Of a stretch of 64,000 nt of DNA, positions 1-9,300 are shown in pieces (the stretch's first letter is position 1; every line of letters begins with the position of its first letter). The DNA comes from Streptomyces coeruleorubidus. GTDB taxonomy: Bacteria; Actinomycetota; Actinomycetes; Streptomycetales; Streptomycetaceae. The stretch lies in NCBI RefSeq assembly GCF_028885415.1, contig NZ_CP118527.1:4836001-4900000 (forward strand). Direction: 5' to 3'. Below the pieces are notes generated by a model. The model made no database searches, was not told the DNA's origin, and saw only the letters and a program-made list of their open reading frames with translations. Position numbers and translations under genes: made by a program.

Positions 1-478
1 GCTCGTCCAGGAAGACCAGCTGCGGGTCGTGCACGAGGGCCTGGGCGAGCTTCACGCGCTGCTTCATGCCGGTCGAGTAGCCGCCGATGGGACGATAGCG
101 CTCCTCGTACAGGCCGACGTGGCGCAGGGTGTCGGCGGTGCGCTCGCGCGCGGCGGTGGGCGGCAGGCCGGACATGCGCGCCATGTGGACGACGAACTCG
201 GTGGCCGAGACGTCCGGCGGCAGGCAGTCGTGCTCGGGCATGTAGCCGACGCGCTCGCGGATGTCGGCGCCCTTGGTGGCGACGTCGAGGCCGAGCACTT
301 CGGCGCGGCCCTCGGTGGCGGGGGACAGACCCAGCAGGATCTTGATCAGTGTGGACTTGCCGGCTCCGTTGGCTCCGACGAGTCCGGTCACACCGGGCCC
401 GACGTCCACGGAGAGCCGGTCAAGCGCGGTCACCCTGGGGAACCGCTTGCTCAGGCTTTCGGTCGCGATCACAGTCAC
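1..478 (-). CDS. ABC transporter ATP-binding protein (3' end cut by window)
   Basis: This is the N-terminal ~159 residues of an ABC ATPase; the C-terminus lies outside the window. Read on the minus strand it starts VTVIATESLSKRF. It shows a Walker A motif GANGAGKS, a Q-loop region (GYMPEHD), the signature variant YSTGMKQRVKLAQAL and the start of Walker B (LVFLDE). The layout is that of single-domain drug/antibiotic-type exporters (CcmA-like), which normally pair with a membrane permease gene just downstream, here off the window. I chose the GTG at 478; a second GTG lies 6 nt further in. It is divergent from the hydrolase/SDR gene across a 186-bp gap. The substrate cannot be told from sequence. 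Confidence 0.9.
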   Translation of the reverse strand, partial: MTVIATESLSKRFPRVTALDRLSVDVGPGVTGLVGANGAGKSTLIKILLGLSPATEGRAEVLGLDVATKGADIRERVGYMPEHDCLPPDVSATEFVVHMARMSGLPPTAARERTADTLRHVGLYEERYRPIGGYSTGMKQRVKLAQALVHDPQLVFLDE

Positions 479-664
479 GCTTCGAAGGTAGGGGCAGCGG
501 TCGTGGCGGTCGTCACTCCGCAGAGCTGTCTTCAGGTCAACCTGGAGTAGTACGGGCCCTTAGGGGACCTGGTTCTTGAGAGTTACCACGACCGGGAACA
601 CGCGCGGGACCACGCCGGGGAGCACTCTATTGACGAACTCTCTAACAACTGTCAGATTCGCCGG

Positions 665-2422
665 ATGACGTTGCTCACGGGCGCGCGGGAGCGCTGGGTG
701 CGGACCGGCGGAGTCGAGCTGTGCGTGGCCGAGGTGGGTGATCCGCGGCGGCCGACGGTGATCCTGGTGCACGGCTACCCCGACAGCAAAGAGGTGTGGT
801 CCGAGGTCGCCGCGCGTCTCGCCGGGCACTTCCACGTGGTGGCGTACGACGTCCGCGGGCACGGCCGGTCGACGGCGCCGCGGCCGCTGCGGGGCGGGTT
901 CACGCTGGAGAAGCTGACGGACGACTTCCTGGCCGTCACGGACGCGGTCAGCCCGGACCGGCCGGTGCATCTGGTCGGGCACGACTGGGGCTCGGTGCAG
1001 GCCTGGGAGTTCACCACCGTCCGGCGCACCGAGGGCCGCATCGCCTCCTTCACCTCCATGTCCGGGCCGTCCCTGGACCACTTCGGCCACTGGATCAACG
1101 GGCGTGTGAAGCGGCCCACCCCGCGCCGGGTCGGCCAGCTCCTCGGGCAGGGCGCCAGGTCCTGGTACGTGTACCTGCTGCAGACGCCCGTGCTGCCCGA
1201 GCTGGCCTGGCGCGGGCCGCTCGGCAGGCTCTGGCCCCGGGTTCTGGAGCGCGTCGAGAAGGTGGCCCGGGGTGACTACCCGACCTCGTCCCTGCCGTCG
1301 GACGCGGCACACGGGGCCTGGCTGTACCGGGACAACGTCCGGCCCCGGCTGCGCAGGCCACGACCGGACGCGTACGCCCACGCGCCCGTGCAGATCGTGA
1401 CGCCCCTGGAGGACCGGTTCCTGTCGGAGCGGCTCCACGACGGACTGGAGCAGTGGGTTCCGCAGCTGACCCGCAGGACCGTTCAGGCGGGACACTGGAT
1501 TCCACGGACCCGTCCGGATCAGCTGGCCTCGTGGATCGAGGAGTTCGTGACGTCCGTGGAGAGCGGGCGGTCCCCGGTGGTGGCGAGCGGCAGGCACGCC
1601 GAGCGGTTCGGCGGGCAGCTCGTGCTGGTCACCGGGGCGGGCAGCGGCATCGGACGGGCGACGGCGCTGGCGTTCGCCGAGGCCGGCGCGCGCGTGGTGG
1701 CCGTCGACCGGAACGCGAAGGCGGCGGCCCGCACCGCCGAGTCGTCCCGCCTGGCGGGCGCTCCCGAAGCCTGGGCGGAGACGGTCGACGTCTCCGACGA
1801 GCAGGCCATGGAGAAACTCGCCGAGAAGGTCACCACCGAGTACGGGGTGGTGGACGTCCTGGTGAACAACGCCGGGATCGGACTGTCCGGTTCCTTCTTC
1901 GACACCACGCCGGAGGACTGGAAGAAGGTCCTCGACGTCAACCTGTGGGGTGTGATCCACGGCTGCCGGCTCTTCGGCCGGCGGATGGCCGAGCGCGGGC
2001 AGGGCGGCCACATCGTGAACGTGGCGTCGGCGGCGGCGTACCAGCCGTCCCGGGCGCTGCCCGCGTACAGCACCTCCAAGGCGGCCGTGCTCATGCTCAG
2101 CGAGTGCCTACGGGCGGAGCTCGCCGGGCAGGGGATCGGTGTGACGGCGGTCTGCCCCGGCTTCGTCAACACCGCCATCACGTCCACGGCGCACTTCGCC
2201 GGGGTCGACGCCGGCGAGGAGAAGCGGCTCCAGCAGCGCGCCGCCCGTCTGTACGGGCTGCGGAACTACCCGCCGGAGAAGGTCGCCGCCGCGATCCTGC
2301 GGGCGGTGGTGCGCAACCAGGCCGTGGTCCCGGTCACGCCGGAAGCGCGGGGCGCGCGCTGGCTGTCGCGGTTCGCGCCGGGGGCACTGCGGCGGATCGC
2401 GCGGATGAAGCCGCCGGTATGA
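665..2422 (+). CDS. alpha/beta-hydrolase and short-chain dehydrogenase fusion protein
   Basis: A 585-residue two-domain protein. Residues ~10-295 are an alpha/beta hydrolase of the epoxide hydrolase/haloalkane dehalogenase type: HGYPD at 36-40, nucleophile elbow GHDWGS at 105-110 with Asp107 as likely nucleophile, and a late His277 (AGHW). Residues ~315-585 are an NAD(P)-dependent short-chain dehydrogenase: TGAGSGIG at 323-330, NNAG at 401-404, Ser455, and the catalytic pair Tyr468/Lys472 in YSTSK. Both active sites look intact, so two steps on one substrate are plausible, such as ring opening or ester cleavage plus oxidoreduction. Fused proteins of this design are known in actinobacteria; the substrate is not known to me. 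No strong Shine-Dalgarno precedes the ATG. Confidence 0.88.
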   Translation: MTLLTGARERWVRTGGVELCVAEVGDPRRPTVILVHGYPDSKEVWSEVAARLAGHFHVVAYDVRGHGRSTAPRPLRGGFTLEKLTDDFLAVTDAVSPDRPVHLVGHDWGSVQAWEFTTVRRTEGRIASFTSMSGPSLDHFGHWINGRVKRPTPRRVGQLLGQGARSWYVYLLQTPVLPELAWRGPLGRLWPRVLERVEKVARGDYPTSSLPSDAAHGAWLYRDNVRPRLRRPRPDAYAHAPVQIVTPLEDRFLSERLHDGLEQWVPQLTRRTVQAGHWIPRTRPDQLASWIEEFVTSVESGRSPVVASGRHAERFGGQLVLVTGAGSGIGRATALAFAEAGARVVAVDRNAKAAARTAESSRLAGAPEAWAETVDVSDEQAMEKLAEKVTTEYGVVDVLVNNAGIGLSGSFFDTTPEDWKKVLDVNLWGVIHGCRLFGRRMAERGQGGHIVNVASAAAYQPSRALPAYSTSKAAVLMLSECLRAELAGQGIGVTAVCPGFVNTAITSTAHFAGVDAGEEKRLQQRAARLYGLRNYPPEKVAAAILRAVVRNQAVVPVTPEARGARWLSRFAPGALRRIARMKPPV

Positions 2423-2449
2423 CCCCAAGGCGCTTGATCTGAAGGCCAG

Positions 2450-2503
2450 TTGTCCACAGAGTCGCCAATTCCCCTGTGGATAACACCACTTGGCTGTGGA
2501 TCA
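2450..2503. promoter_or_regulatory. cluster of three DnaA-box-like 9-mers
   Basis: TTGTCCACA at 2450-2458 on the plus strand is the preferred Streptomyces DnaA box. TTATCCACA lies at 2475-2483 and TGATCCACA at 2495-2503, both on the minus strand. The three lie within 54 bp in the short gap upstream of kptA, with start-to-start spacings of 25 and 20 bp. They may titrate DnaA or regulate the downstream gene. Binding is inferred only from the motif. Confidence 0.55.
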
Positions 2504-2558
2504 AACCTCCAGGGGAAACTCGATCGCGTGATTCAGGTCTCTCCCGCACCCTGATGGG

Positions 2559-3107
2559 ATGGACGCAAGACGCACCGTCAAGGTGTCGAAGTACCTCTCG
2601 AAGCATCTGCGCCACCAGCCGGAGCAGATCAGGCTGGTCCTGGACGAGGGTGGCTGGGTCGCGATCGACACGCTGATCGCCGCAGCCGCCGCCCACGGCT
2701 TCCCCTTCACCCGTGACGAACTCGACCACGTCGTCGCCACCAACGACAAGCGGCGTTTCGCCGTCGAAGGCACCCGGATCCGCGCCAGCCAGGGCCACAG
2801 CGTCCAGGTCGACCTCGGCCTGCCGACGGCGACCCCGCCCGCGTACCTCTACCACGGCACCGTCGCCCGCGCCCTGGACGCCATCCGGGCCCAAGGGCTC
2901 AAGCCGATGAACCGGCATGCCGTGCATCTCTCACCCGACCGCGAGACCGCGACCCGCGTCGGCGCCCGCCGCGGCCGGCCGATCGTGCTGACCGTGGACG
3001 CGGCCGCCATGCACCGCGACGGTCATGTCTTCCATGTGAGCGCGAACGGTGTGTGGCTCACCCAGGCCGTACCGCCACGGTATCTGCGCCTTCCCGGCCC
3101 TCGCTGA
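2559..3107 (+). CDS. kptA: RNA 2'-phosphotransferase (KptA/Tpt1 family)
   Basis: A 182-residue member of the Tpt1/KptA family, which moves a 2'-phosphate from RNA to NAD+, giving ADP-ribose 1'',2''-cyclic phosphate. It begins with the typical [15 protein letters not shown] segment (Arg18-His19 belong to the conserved N-terminal lobe), followed by a winged-helix portion ([12 protein letters not shown], and NDKRRFAV in place of the usual DKKRF). The C-terminal ART-fold signature is [22 protein letters not shown], then HLSPDRETA and the closing [12 protein letters not shown]. Length is normal for the family. In bacteria the cellular role is unclear, as tRNA splicing of the yeast type is absent. 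It stands alone, and a parS site lies just after its stop codon. Confidence 0.95.
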   Translation: MDARRTVKVSKYLSKHLRHQPEQIRLVLDEGGWVAIDTLIAAAAAHGFPFTRDELDHVVATNDKRRFAVEGTRIRASQGHSVQVDLGLPTATPPAYLYHGTVARALDAIRAQGLKPMNRHAVHLSPDRETATRVGARRGRPIVLTVDAAAMHRDGHVFHVSANGVWLTQAVPPRYLRLPGPR

Positions 3108-3140
3108 CCTGCTGTGCAGGACGAGCCGCGCACGGTGACT

Positions 3141-3154
3141 GTTTCACGTGAAAC
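3141..3154. promoter_or_regulatory. parS site (ParB-binding, perfect)
   Basis: Exact GTTTCACGTGAAAC, between kptA and the oxidoreductase gene. Flanking bases (GGTGAC at 3134-3139 and GTCACC at 3159-3164) form an outer inverted repeat around it, so the site is inside a terminator-like hairpin. Confidence 0.9.
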
Positions 3155-3190
3155 ACCGGTCACCCGCGATGCCCCCTTAGGCTCGATGCC

Positions 3191-4093
3191 ATGAGTCTGC
3201 GTCTGAGCACCGTGATCCTCCCCTACCGCCGCTGGCAGGAGGGCGGCCGTGCGACCTGGACACGCGCCGAGCAGCTCGGCTTCCACACCGCGTACACCTA
3301 CGACCACCTGTCCTGGCGCAGCTTCCGGGACGGCCCCTGGTTCGGCGCCGTACCTACCCTCACCGCCGCCGCGACCGTCACCGACCGGCTGCGGCTGGGC
3401 ACCCTGGTGACCTCGCCGAACTTCCGGCACCCGGTGACCCTCGCCAAGGAGCTGATCTCCCTCGACGACATCTCCGGCGGGCGGGTCACGCTGGGCATCG
3501 GCGCGGGCGGCTCCGGCTTCGACGCCACCGCGCTCGGCCAGGAGCCGTGGACCCCGCGCGAGCGCGCCGACCGCTTCGCCGAGTTCGTCCCGCTGCTCGA
3601 CCGGCTGCTCAGCGAGGACGCGGTGTCGTACGAGGGCGACTTCTACTCGGCGCACGAGGCACGGAACATCCCCGGCTGTGTGCAGCGCCCCAGGCTGCCG
3701 TTCGCGGTGGCCGCGACCGGGCCGCGCGGGATGCGGCTCGCCGCCCGGTACGGGCAGGCCTGGGTGACCACCGGCGACCCCAAGCTGTACGAGAACGGCA
3801 CTCCTGAACAGTCGGTTCAGGCCATTCGCGATCAGGCGGAGAAGCTCGCCGACACCTGCGCCGAGATCGGCCGGGACATGAGCGACCTCGACAAGGTCCT
3901 GCTCACCGGATTCACCCCGGATCGTGGCGGCCCGCTCCAGTCCCTGGACGCCTTCGTCGACTTCGCCGGCCGGTACACGGAACTGGGCTTCACGGAGATC
4001 GTGCTCCACTGGCCCATCCCCGACTCGCCCTTCGCGGCGGACGAGAAGGCGTTCGAGCAGATCGCCATGGAGGCGCCGGCGCAGTTGCGCTGA
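3191..4093 (+). CDS. LLM-class (luciferase-like) flavin/F420-dependent oxidoreductase
   Basis: A 300-residue TIM-barrel oxidoreductase of the bacterial luciferase-like family. Recognisable segments are the N-terminal [10 protein letters not shown] strand, AYTYDHLSW (the LLM DH motif), the [24 protein letters not shown] block and the following [15 protein letters not shown], then the late GLTEI-type strand [10 protein letters not shown]. These blocks fit F420- or FMN-dependent members common in Streptomyces. The substrate is not predictable. The gene is monocistronic, with no clear Shine-Dalgarno before the ATG. About 70 bp beyond its stop codon, 13 bp of its terminal sequence (AGTTGCGCTGAGG) is repeated. 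Confidence 0.9.
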   Translation: MSLRLSTVILPYRRWQEGGRATWTRAEQLGFHTAYTYDHLSWRSFRDGPWFGAVPTLTAAATVTDRLRLGTLVTSPNFRHPVTLAKELISLDDISGGRVTLGIGAGGSGFDATALGQEPWTPRERADRFAEFVPLLDRLLSEDAVSYEGDFYSAHEARNIPGCVQRPRLPFAVAATGPRGMRLAARYGQAWVTTGDPKLYENGTPEQSVQAIRDQAEKLADTCAEIGRDMSDLDKVLLTGFTPDRGGPLQSLDAFVDFAGRYTELGFTEIVLHWPIPDSPFAADEKAFEQIAMEAPAQLR

Positions 4094-4264
4094 GGTCCCT
4101 CGGGCGGCTCGGGTGCGGTCGGGCCGAGGCCTGGGGCGGCTCCGGTGGAGTTGCGCTGAGGCCCCCTGCGGGAGCCGCCTCGCGACGTTCCTGGTGAGGG
4201 CGGTATCCACTCACCTGTGCGGACTCCCGCCCGCCCGTGCAGGCATATGCGGGACAATGGCCGG

Positions 4265-5134
4265 GTGACCTCAGCGACCCGACAGCCCGAGACCGCGGCC
4301 GAGACCCTCCCGCCGCGGCTGATAGCCACCGACCTCGACGGCACGCTGCTGCGTGACGACAAGTCGGTGTCCCCCCGCACGGTGGCCGCGCTGGCCGCCG
4401 CCGAGGAGGCGGGCATCGAGGTCTTCTTCGTCACCGGCCGCCCGGCCCGCTGGATGGACGTCGTCAGCGACCACGTGCACGGCCACGGCCTGGCGATCTG
4501 CGGCAACGGCGCCGCCGTGGTCGACCTGCACGGCGGCCCCGGCTCCCACCGGTTCGTGAAGGTACGGGAGCTGGAGCGGGCGAACGCGCTGGACGCCGTA
4601 CGGCTGTTGCGTGATGCGGCTCCGGGCACCGTGTACGCGGTGGAGCAGACGTACGGCTTCTACCAGGAGCCTGACTACCCCAAGCTGCACATGGAGATCC
4701 CCGACAGCCTCGCCCCGGCGGAGGAACTGCTGTCGCCGGACCACCGTGCGGCAGGGGAGCCGGTGCTGAAGATCCTCGCCTACCACCCCGAGATGGATCC
4801 CGACGCCTTCCTGACCCTGGCCCGGCTCGCCATCGGCGACCGTGCCAACGTGACCCGCTCCAGCCCCAGTGCCCTGCTGGAGATCAGCGGTCCCGGGGTG
4901 TCCAAGGCCAGCACGCTCGCCCTGTGCTGCGCCGAGCGCGGCATCTCGCACGAGCAGGTCGTCGCCTTCGGCGACATGCCGAACGACGTCGAGATGCTGA
5001 CCTGGGCCGGCCGGTCCTACGCGATGGGCAACGCCCACCCGGACGTGATCGCCGCGGCCTCGGGACGGACGGTCGCGAACAACGAGGACGGGGTGGCGGT
5101 CGTGATCGAGCAGCTGCTCACGGAACTGCCGTAG
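4265..5134 (+). CDS. HAD-superfamily hydrolase, Cof/IIB type
   Basis: About 289 residues with HAD type IIB layout: motif I LIATDLDGTLL with both catalytic aspartates, motif II FFVTGR, a C2 cap, a conserved lysine before motif III (SGPGVSKASTLALCC), and motif IV FGDMPNDVEML. It probably dephosphorylates small phosphorylated metabolites in the cytoplasm, as Cof-like enzymes do. The exact substrate is unknown. I chose the GTG giving VTSATRQ; an ATG 18 nt upstream and a GTG at 4217 are also in frame, and none has a convincing Shine-Dalgarno. Confidence 0.9.
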   Translation: MTSATRQPETAAETLPPRLIATDLDGTLLRDDKSVSPRTVAALAAAEEAGIEVFFVTGRPARWMDVVSDHVHGHGLAICGNGAAVVDLHGGPGSHRFVKVRELERANALDAVRLLRDAAPGTVYAVEQTYGFYQEPDYPKLHMEIPDSLAPAEELLSPDHRAAGEPVLKILAYHPEMDPDAFLTLARLAIGDRANVTRSSPSALLEISGPGVSKASTLALCCAERGISHEQVVAFGDMPNDVEMLTWAGRSYAMGNAHPDVIAAASGRTVANNEDGVAVVIEQLLTELP

Positions 5135-5209
5135 CTGTCGCGACTGCGGCCTGCGGCTCGCTGTGGCTGCGGCTGGCTGTAGCCGCGGCTGGCTGTGGCT
5201 CTCGCTGGG

Positions 5210-6268
5210 TCAGAGCGACACCCCTCGCGCCGCCAGCCATGACACCGGATTCACGGACGAGCCCATCTCCGGCGTGACCCTGGTCTCGAAGTGCAGGTGC
5301 GGTCCGGTGGAGTTGCCCGTACTGCCCGACTGGCCGATCCACTGGCCGGGGCTGACGTGCTCCCCCTGGTCGACCGCGACGGACGCGAGATGGGCGTACT
5401 GCGTGTAGTAGCCGCCCGCGTGCCTGAGCACGATCTCGATGCCGAAGGGCCCCCCGCAGGACACCTTCTCCACCCGGCCCTCGCCCACGGCCCGCACGGG
5501 CGTGCCGATCGGCACCGCGAAGTCCTGCCCGGTGTGCCGGCTCGACCACCGCGCACCGCCGCTGCCGTAGGACGCGGACAGCTCGTACGTCACCACGGGT
5601 GCGACCCAGTGGCTCGTGAAGCCCGTCTCCGGCTGGTCGAGCCGCACGGCCCCACGGCACGCCCCGGCGGCGACCGAGGCGTCCGCCTGACCCTGGAGCC
5701 GCGAGCGTGCCGTTTCCAGCTTCTGCTCGATGCCCGCCTTGAGGCCGGCGAGTTGCATGTTCCGCTTCTCCAGCGCCTGCCAGTGGGCCGCGGCCTTGGC
5801 CTCGTCCGCGGCGAGCCGTGCCTCGGCCCGGCGGCTCTTGGAGATCGCGTTGTTCACGGCGAGGTTCGTTTGCGAGAAGGCGTGCTGACCTCGCATCAGG
5901 TCGTCGGGGCCGTCGGCGAGGATCATCTGCGCGGCCACCGGCAGGCCACCGCTGGAGCGGTACTGGGCGCGGGCGAGCCGGCCCAGGTCCTCGTGCAGGG
6001 CAGCGATGTGCCGCCGCTGACCGTCCAGGAGTTTCTCGGCCCGCTGGGCTCTGGCCCGTTGCTCCTCGGCCTCCTCGCGCCCCGCCTCGTACTGCTGCGT
6101 CGCCACCGCGGCCTCCTCGTACAGCCGCGCCACCTCGGCGCTAAGGCCCGAGTCCCCGCCGGTGCCGCTCCCGGGTTCCTTGTGCGCCGCCGTCGGCCGG
6201 GCCGCGAGGACCGCCAGCGAACACAGCAGAACCGGAACGAGCAGCCGATGGCGGCGATATGAGCGCAT
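5210..6268 (-). CDS. secreted M23-family peptidoglycan endopeptidase with coiled-coil domain
   Basis: A 352-residue exported protein. The N-terminus has an Arg-rich start and hydrophobic stretch (LLVPVLLCSLAVLAA) ending near RPTAAH, a likely signal peptide. Residues ~45-210 are charged and heptad-like, as in EnvC/NlpD-type coiled coils. The C-terminal LytM/M23 domain has HTGQDFAVPIG (zinc ligands His and Asp) and HLHF (catalytic His and zinc ligand). It should cut peptide cross-links in the cell wall, or activate another amidase. The start is the ATG of MRSYRR; a longer in-frame reading exists but is translationally unlikely. It lies 103 bp downstream of cydDC on the same strand. Confidence 0.9.
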   Translation of the reverse strand: MRSYRRHRLLVPVLLCSLAVLAARPTAAHKEPGSGTGGDSGLSAEVARLYEEAAVATQQYEAGREEAEEQRARAQRAEKLLDGQRRHIAALHEDLGRLARAQYRSSGGLPVAAQMILADGPDDLMRGQHAFSQTNLAVNNAISKSRRAEARLAADEAKAAAHWQALEKRNMQLAGLKAGIEQKLETARSRLQGQADASVAAGACRGAVRLDQPETGFTSHWVAPVVTYELSASYGSGGARWSSRHTGQDFAVPIGTPVRAVGEGRVEKVSCGGPFGIEIVLRHAGGYYTQYAHLASVAVDQGEHVSPGQWIGQSGSTGNSTGPHLHFETRVTPEMGSSVNPVSWLAARGVSL

Positions 6269-6371
6269 GTCAGTGATCGTCACCCAGGCGGGTCGGCCCG
6301 GCCTGTTCTCGTCGTACGGCTGGGGGACCGGCTGCCCCGAACGGCTCAGTGCGGCGCTGGTCGTGTCCCCA

Positions 6372-9300
6372 CTAGGGCGCGGCCACCAGCGACTCCGACG
6401 CCGCCTCCCGCTCCGCCATCTCCCGCAACGGCCCGTCCACGGCCACCAGCTCCGCGTACGCCCCGCGCTGCACGACACGTCCCCGGTCCAGCACGATCAC
6501 CTCGTCCACCGCCTCAAGACCCGCCAGCCGGTGCGTGATGAGCAGCGTCGTACGGCCCTCGGTGGCGGCCAGCAGGTCGGCGGTGAGCGCGTCCGCGGTC
6601 GGCAGGTCCAGGTGTTCGGCGGGCTCGTCGAGCACCAGGACGGGGAAGTCGGCGAGGAGTGCCCGGGCCAGCGCCAGCCGCTGCCGCTGCCCTCCCGACA
6701 GCCGCGCCCCGTGCTCGCCGACGAGCGTGTCGAGCCCGTCGGACAGGCCGCCGGCCCAGTCCAGCAGCCGGGCCCGGCCGAGCACGGCACGCAGTTCGTC
6801 CTCGGTGGCGTCCTTCTTGGCGAGCAGCAGGTTCTCGCGCAGCGAGCTGTCGAAGAGGTGCGCGTCCTGCGCGCACAGCCCGACGAGCTTTCGTACGTCG
6901 TCCCCGTGCAGCGCGTATGCGTCCACGCCCGCCAGCGTGTACGAACCCGCGTCCGCGTCGAGGAAGCGCAGCAGCACCTGCGCCAGCGTCGTCTTACCGG
7001 AGCCGGAGGGTCCGACCACGGCGACCCGGCGGCCTTCTTCGAGGGTGAGGTCCAGCCCGGCGAGCGCGTCCCGGTTCTGCCCCGCGTGCCGCGCGGCCAG
7101 TGCCTTGACGGCGACCGGGAACGGCGACGCGGGCGCCTGCCGGGGGTGCTCGGGCTCCCCCACGGGCTCCGGGGCGTCCATCACCTCGTACACCCGCTCG
7201 GCGCTCCGGCGCACCCGCTGCCGGTACTGCACGGCGAGCGGCAGCCCGAGCACGGCCTCGAAGGCGGCCAGCGGCGTGAGGACGACGACGGCCATGGTCA
7301 CGCCGGTCAGCCGTCCGGCGGCGACCGCCTGGGCGCTGACCAGGGCGGCGGCCGTGACGGTCAGGCCGGAGATCAGCGCGGTGAGCCCGTCGCCGAGTGC
7401 CGTGGCGGTGGCGGCGCGCGAGGCGATCCGGGTGAGTGCCCCGTCGGCCTCGCGGGCCTGGGCGGTCCGCGCGGGCAGGGCACCGGCGACGGTCAGCTCC
7501 GCGGTGCCGGTGAGCAGATCGGCCACCCGCGTCGCGAGCACCCCGCGGGCGGGCGCCAGCCTGTGCTCGGCCCGCCGTGCGACGGCACCCGTGACAAGTG
7601 GCACGCCCGCCCCCGCCGCCAGCAGCCCGGCCGCGAGCACGGCCCCGGCCTCCGGCAGCAGCCACGCCGTGAAGCCGACGGACGCGGCCGACACGACGAC
7701 GGCCGCCCCGGTCGGCAGCAGCCACCGCAGCCAGTAGTCCTGCAACGCGTCCACGTCCGCGACGAGCCGGGACAGCAGATCGCCCCGGCGGGTCCGGCGC
7801 AGCCCGGCGGGCGCCAGCCGCTCCAGCCTGCGGAACACCGCGACCCTGGTGTCCGCCAGCATCCGCAGCACGGCGTCGTGCGAGACCAGCCGCTCGGCGT
7901 ACCGGAACACCGCCCGGCCGATCCCGAAGGCCCGTGTCGCCGTCACGGCCACCATCAGGTACAGCACGGGCGGCTGCTGCGAGGCCCGCGAGATCAGCCA
8001 CCCGGAGGTGGCCATGAGCCCTACGGCACTCCCGAGCGCGAGACTCCCGAGCAGCAGGGCGAGTCCCAGCCGGCCGCGCCGGGCACCGGACATGGCACGG
8101 ACGCGCGCGAGGACCCCGCCCGAAGCGGGCCGGCCGCCGGGCTTGGTCGGAGAGGCCGCGGCGGGCAGCTCGGCCTCGACGGAAACCGTTCCGGGATTCC
8201 GAACCGCGGCGGACGCGACGGGTACCGCGGAGGACGCGACAGGCACCGGGGCAATCCCGGGCTCCGCCAGCCGCACCACCCGGTCCGCCACCCCCAGCAG
8301 CGCCGGCCGGTGCACCACCAGCAGCACCGTCCGCCCGGCCGCCAGCCGCCGCACAGCCGTCACGACCTCGGCCTCGGTGGCCCCGTCCAGCGCGGCCGTC
8401 GGCTCGTCGAGCAACAGCACGGGCCGGTCCGCGAGGAACGCCCGGGCCAGCGCGAGCCGCTGCCGCTGCCCGGCGGACAGCCCGGCCCCGTCCTCGCCGA
8501 GCACGGTGTCCACACCCTCGGGCAGCGCATCCACGAACTCCAGCGCCCCGGCGTCCCGCAGCGCCCGCCGTACGGCGTGGTCGTCGGCGTCGGGCCGCGC
8601 CAGCCGTACGTTCTCGGCGATCGTCCCGGCATACAGATGCGGCCGCTGCGGCACCCACGCGATCCGGGACCGCCACTGCTCCAGGTCCACGTCGGCGAGG
8701 TCGACTCCCCCGATCCGCACGCGCCCCTCGGTCGGCTGCACGAACCCCAGCAGGGCGTTGAGCAGCGTCGACTTGCCGGCGCCGCTCGGCCCGACGAGCG
8801 CGACCGTCTCCCCGGGCTCGACGGTGAAGGACGCGTCCGAAATAGCGTCCGCCGAACGCCCCGGGTACCGGACGGTCACGCCCTCGAAGGACAGCGCACC
8901 TTCCGGCACGGCCCCGGAGCCGGATGCCGGGACGGGCGTCTGAAGGACCTCGAAGATCTCCTCGGCCGCGGCGAGCCCCTCCGCCGCCGCGTGGTACTGC
9001 GCCCCGACCTGCCGCAACGGCAGATACGCCTCCGGCGCCAGAATCAGAATGACCAGGCCGATGTACAGGTCCATCTCGCCATGCACCAGCCGCATGCCGA
9101 TCGTCACGGCGACCAGCGCCACCGAGATCGTCGCGAGCAGCTCCAGCGCGAAGGAAGAGATGAAGGCGATCCGCAGCGTCCGCATGGTCGCCTGCCGGTA
9201 CTCGCCGGTGATCCGCCGGATCGACTCGGCCTGCGCCTTGGCCCGCCCGAAGACCTTCAGCGTCGGCAGCCCCGCGACGACGTCCAGGAAGTGACCGGAC

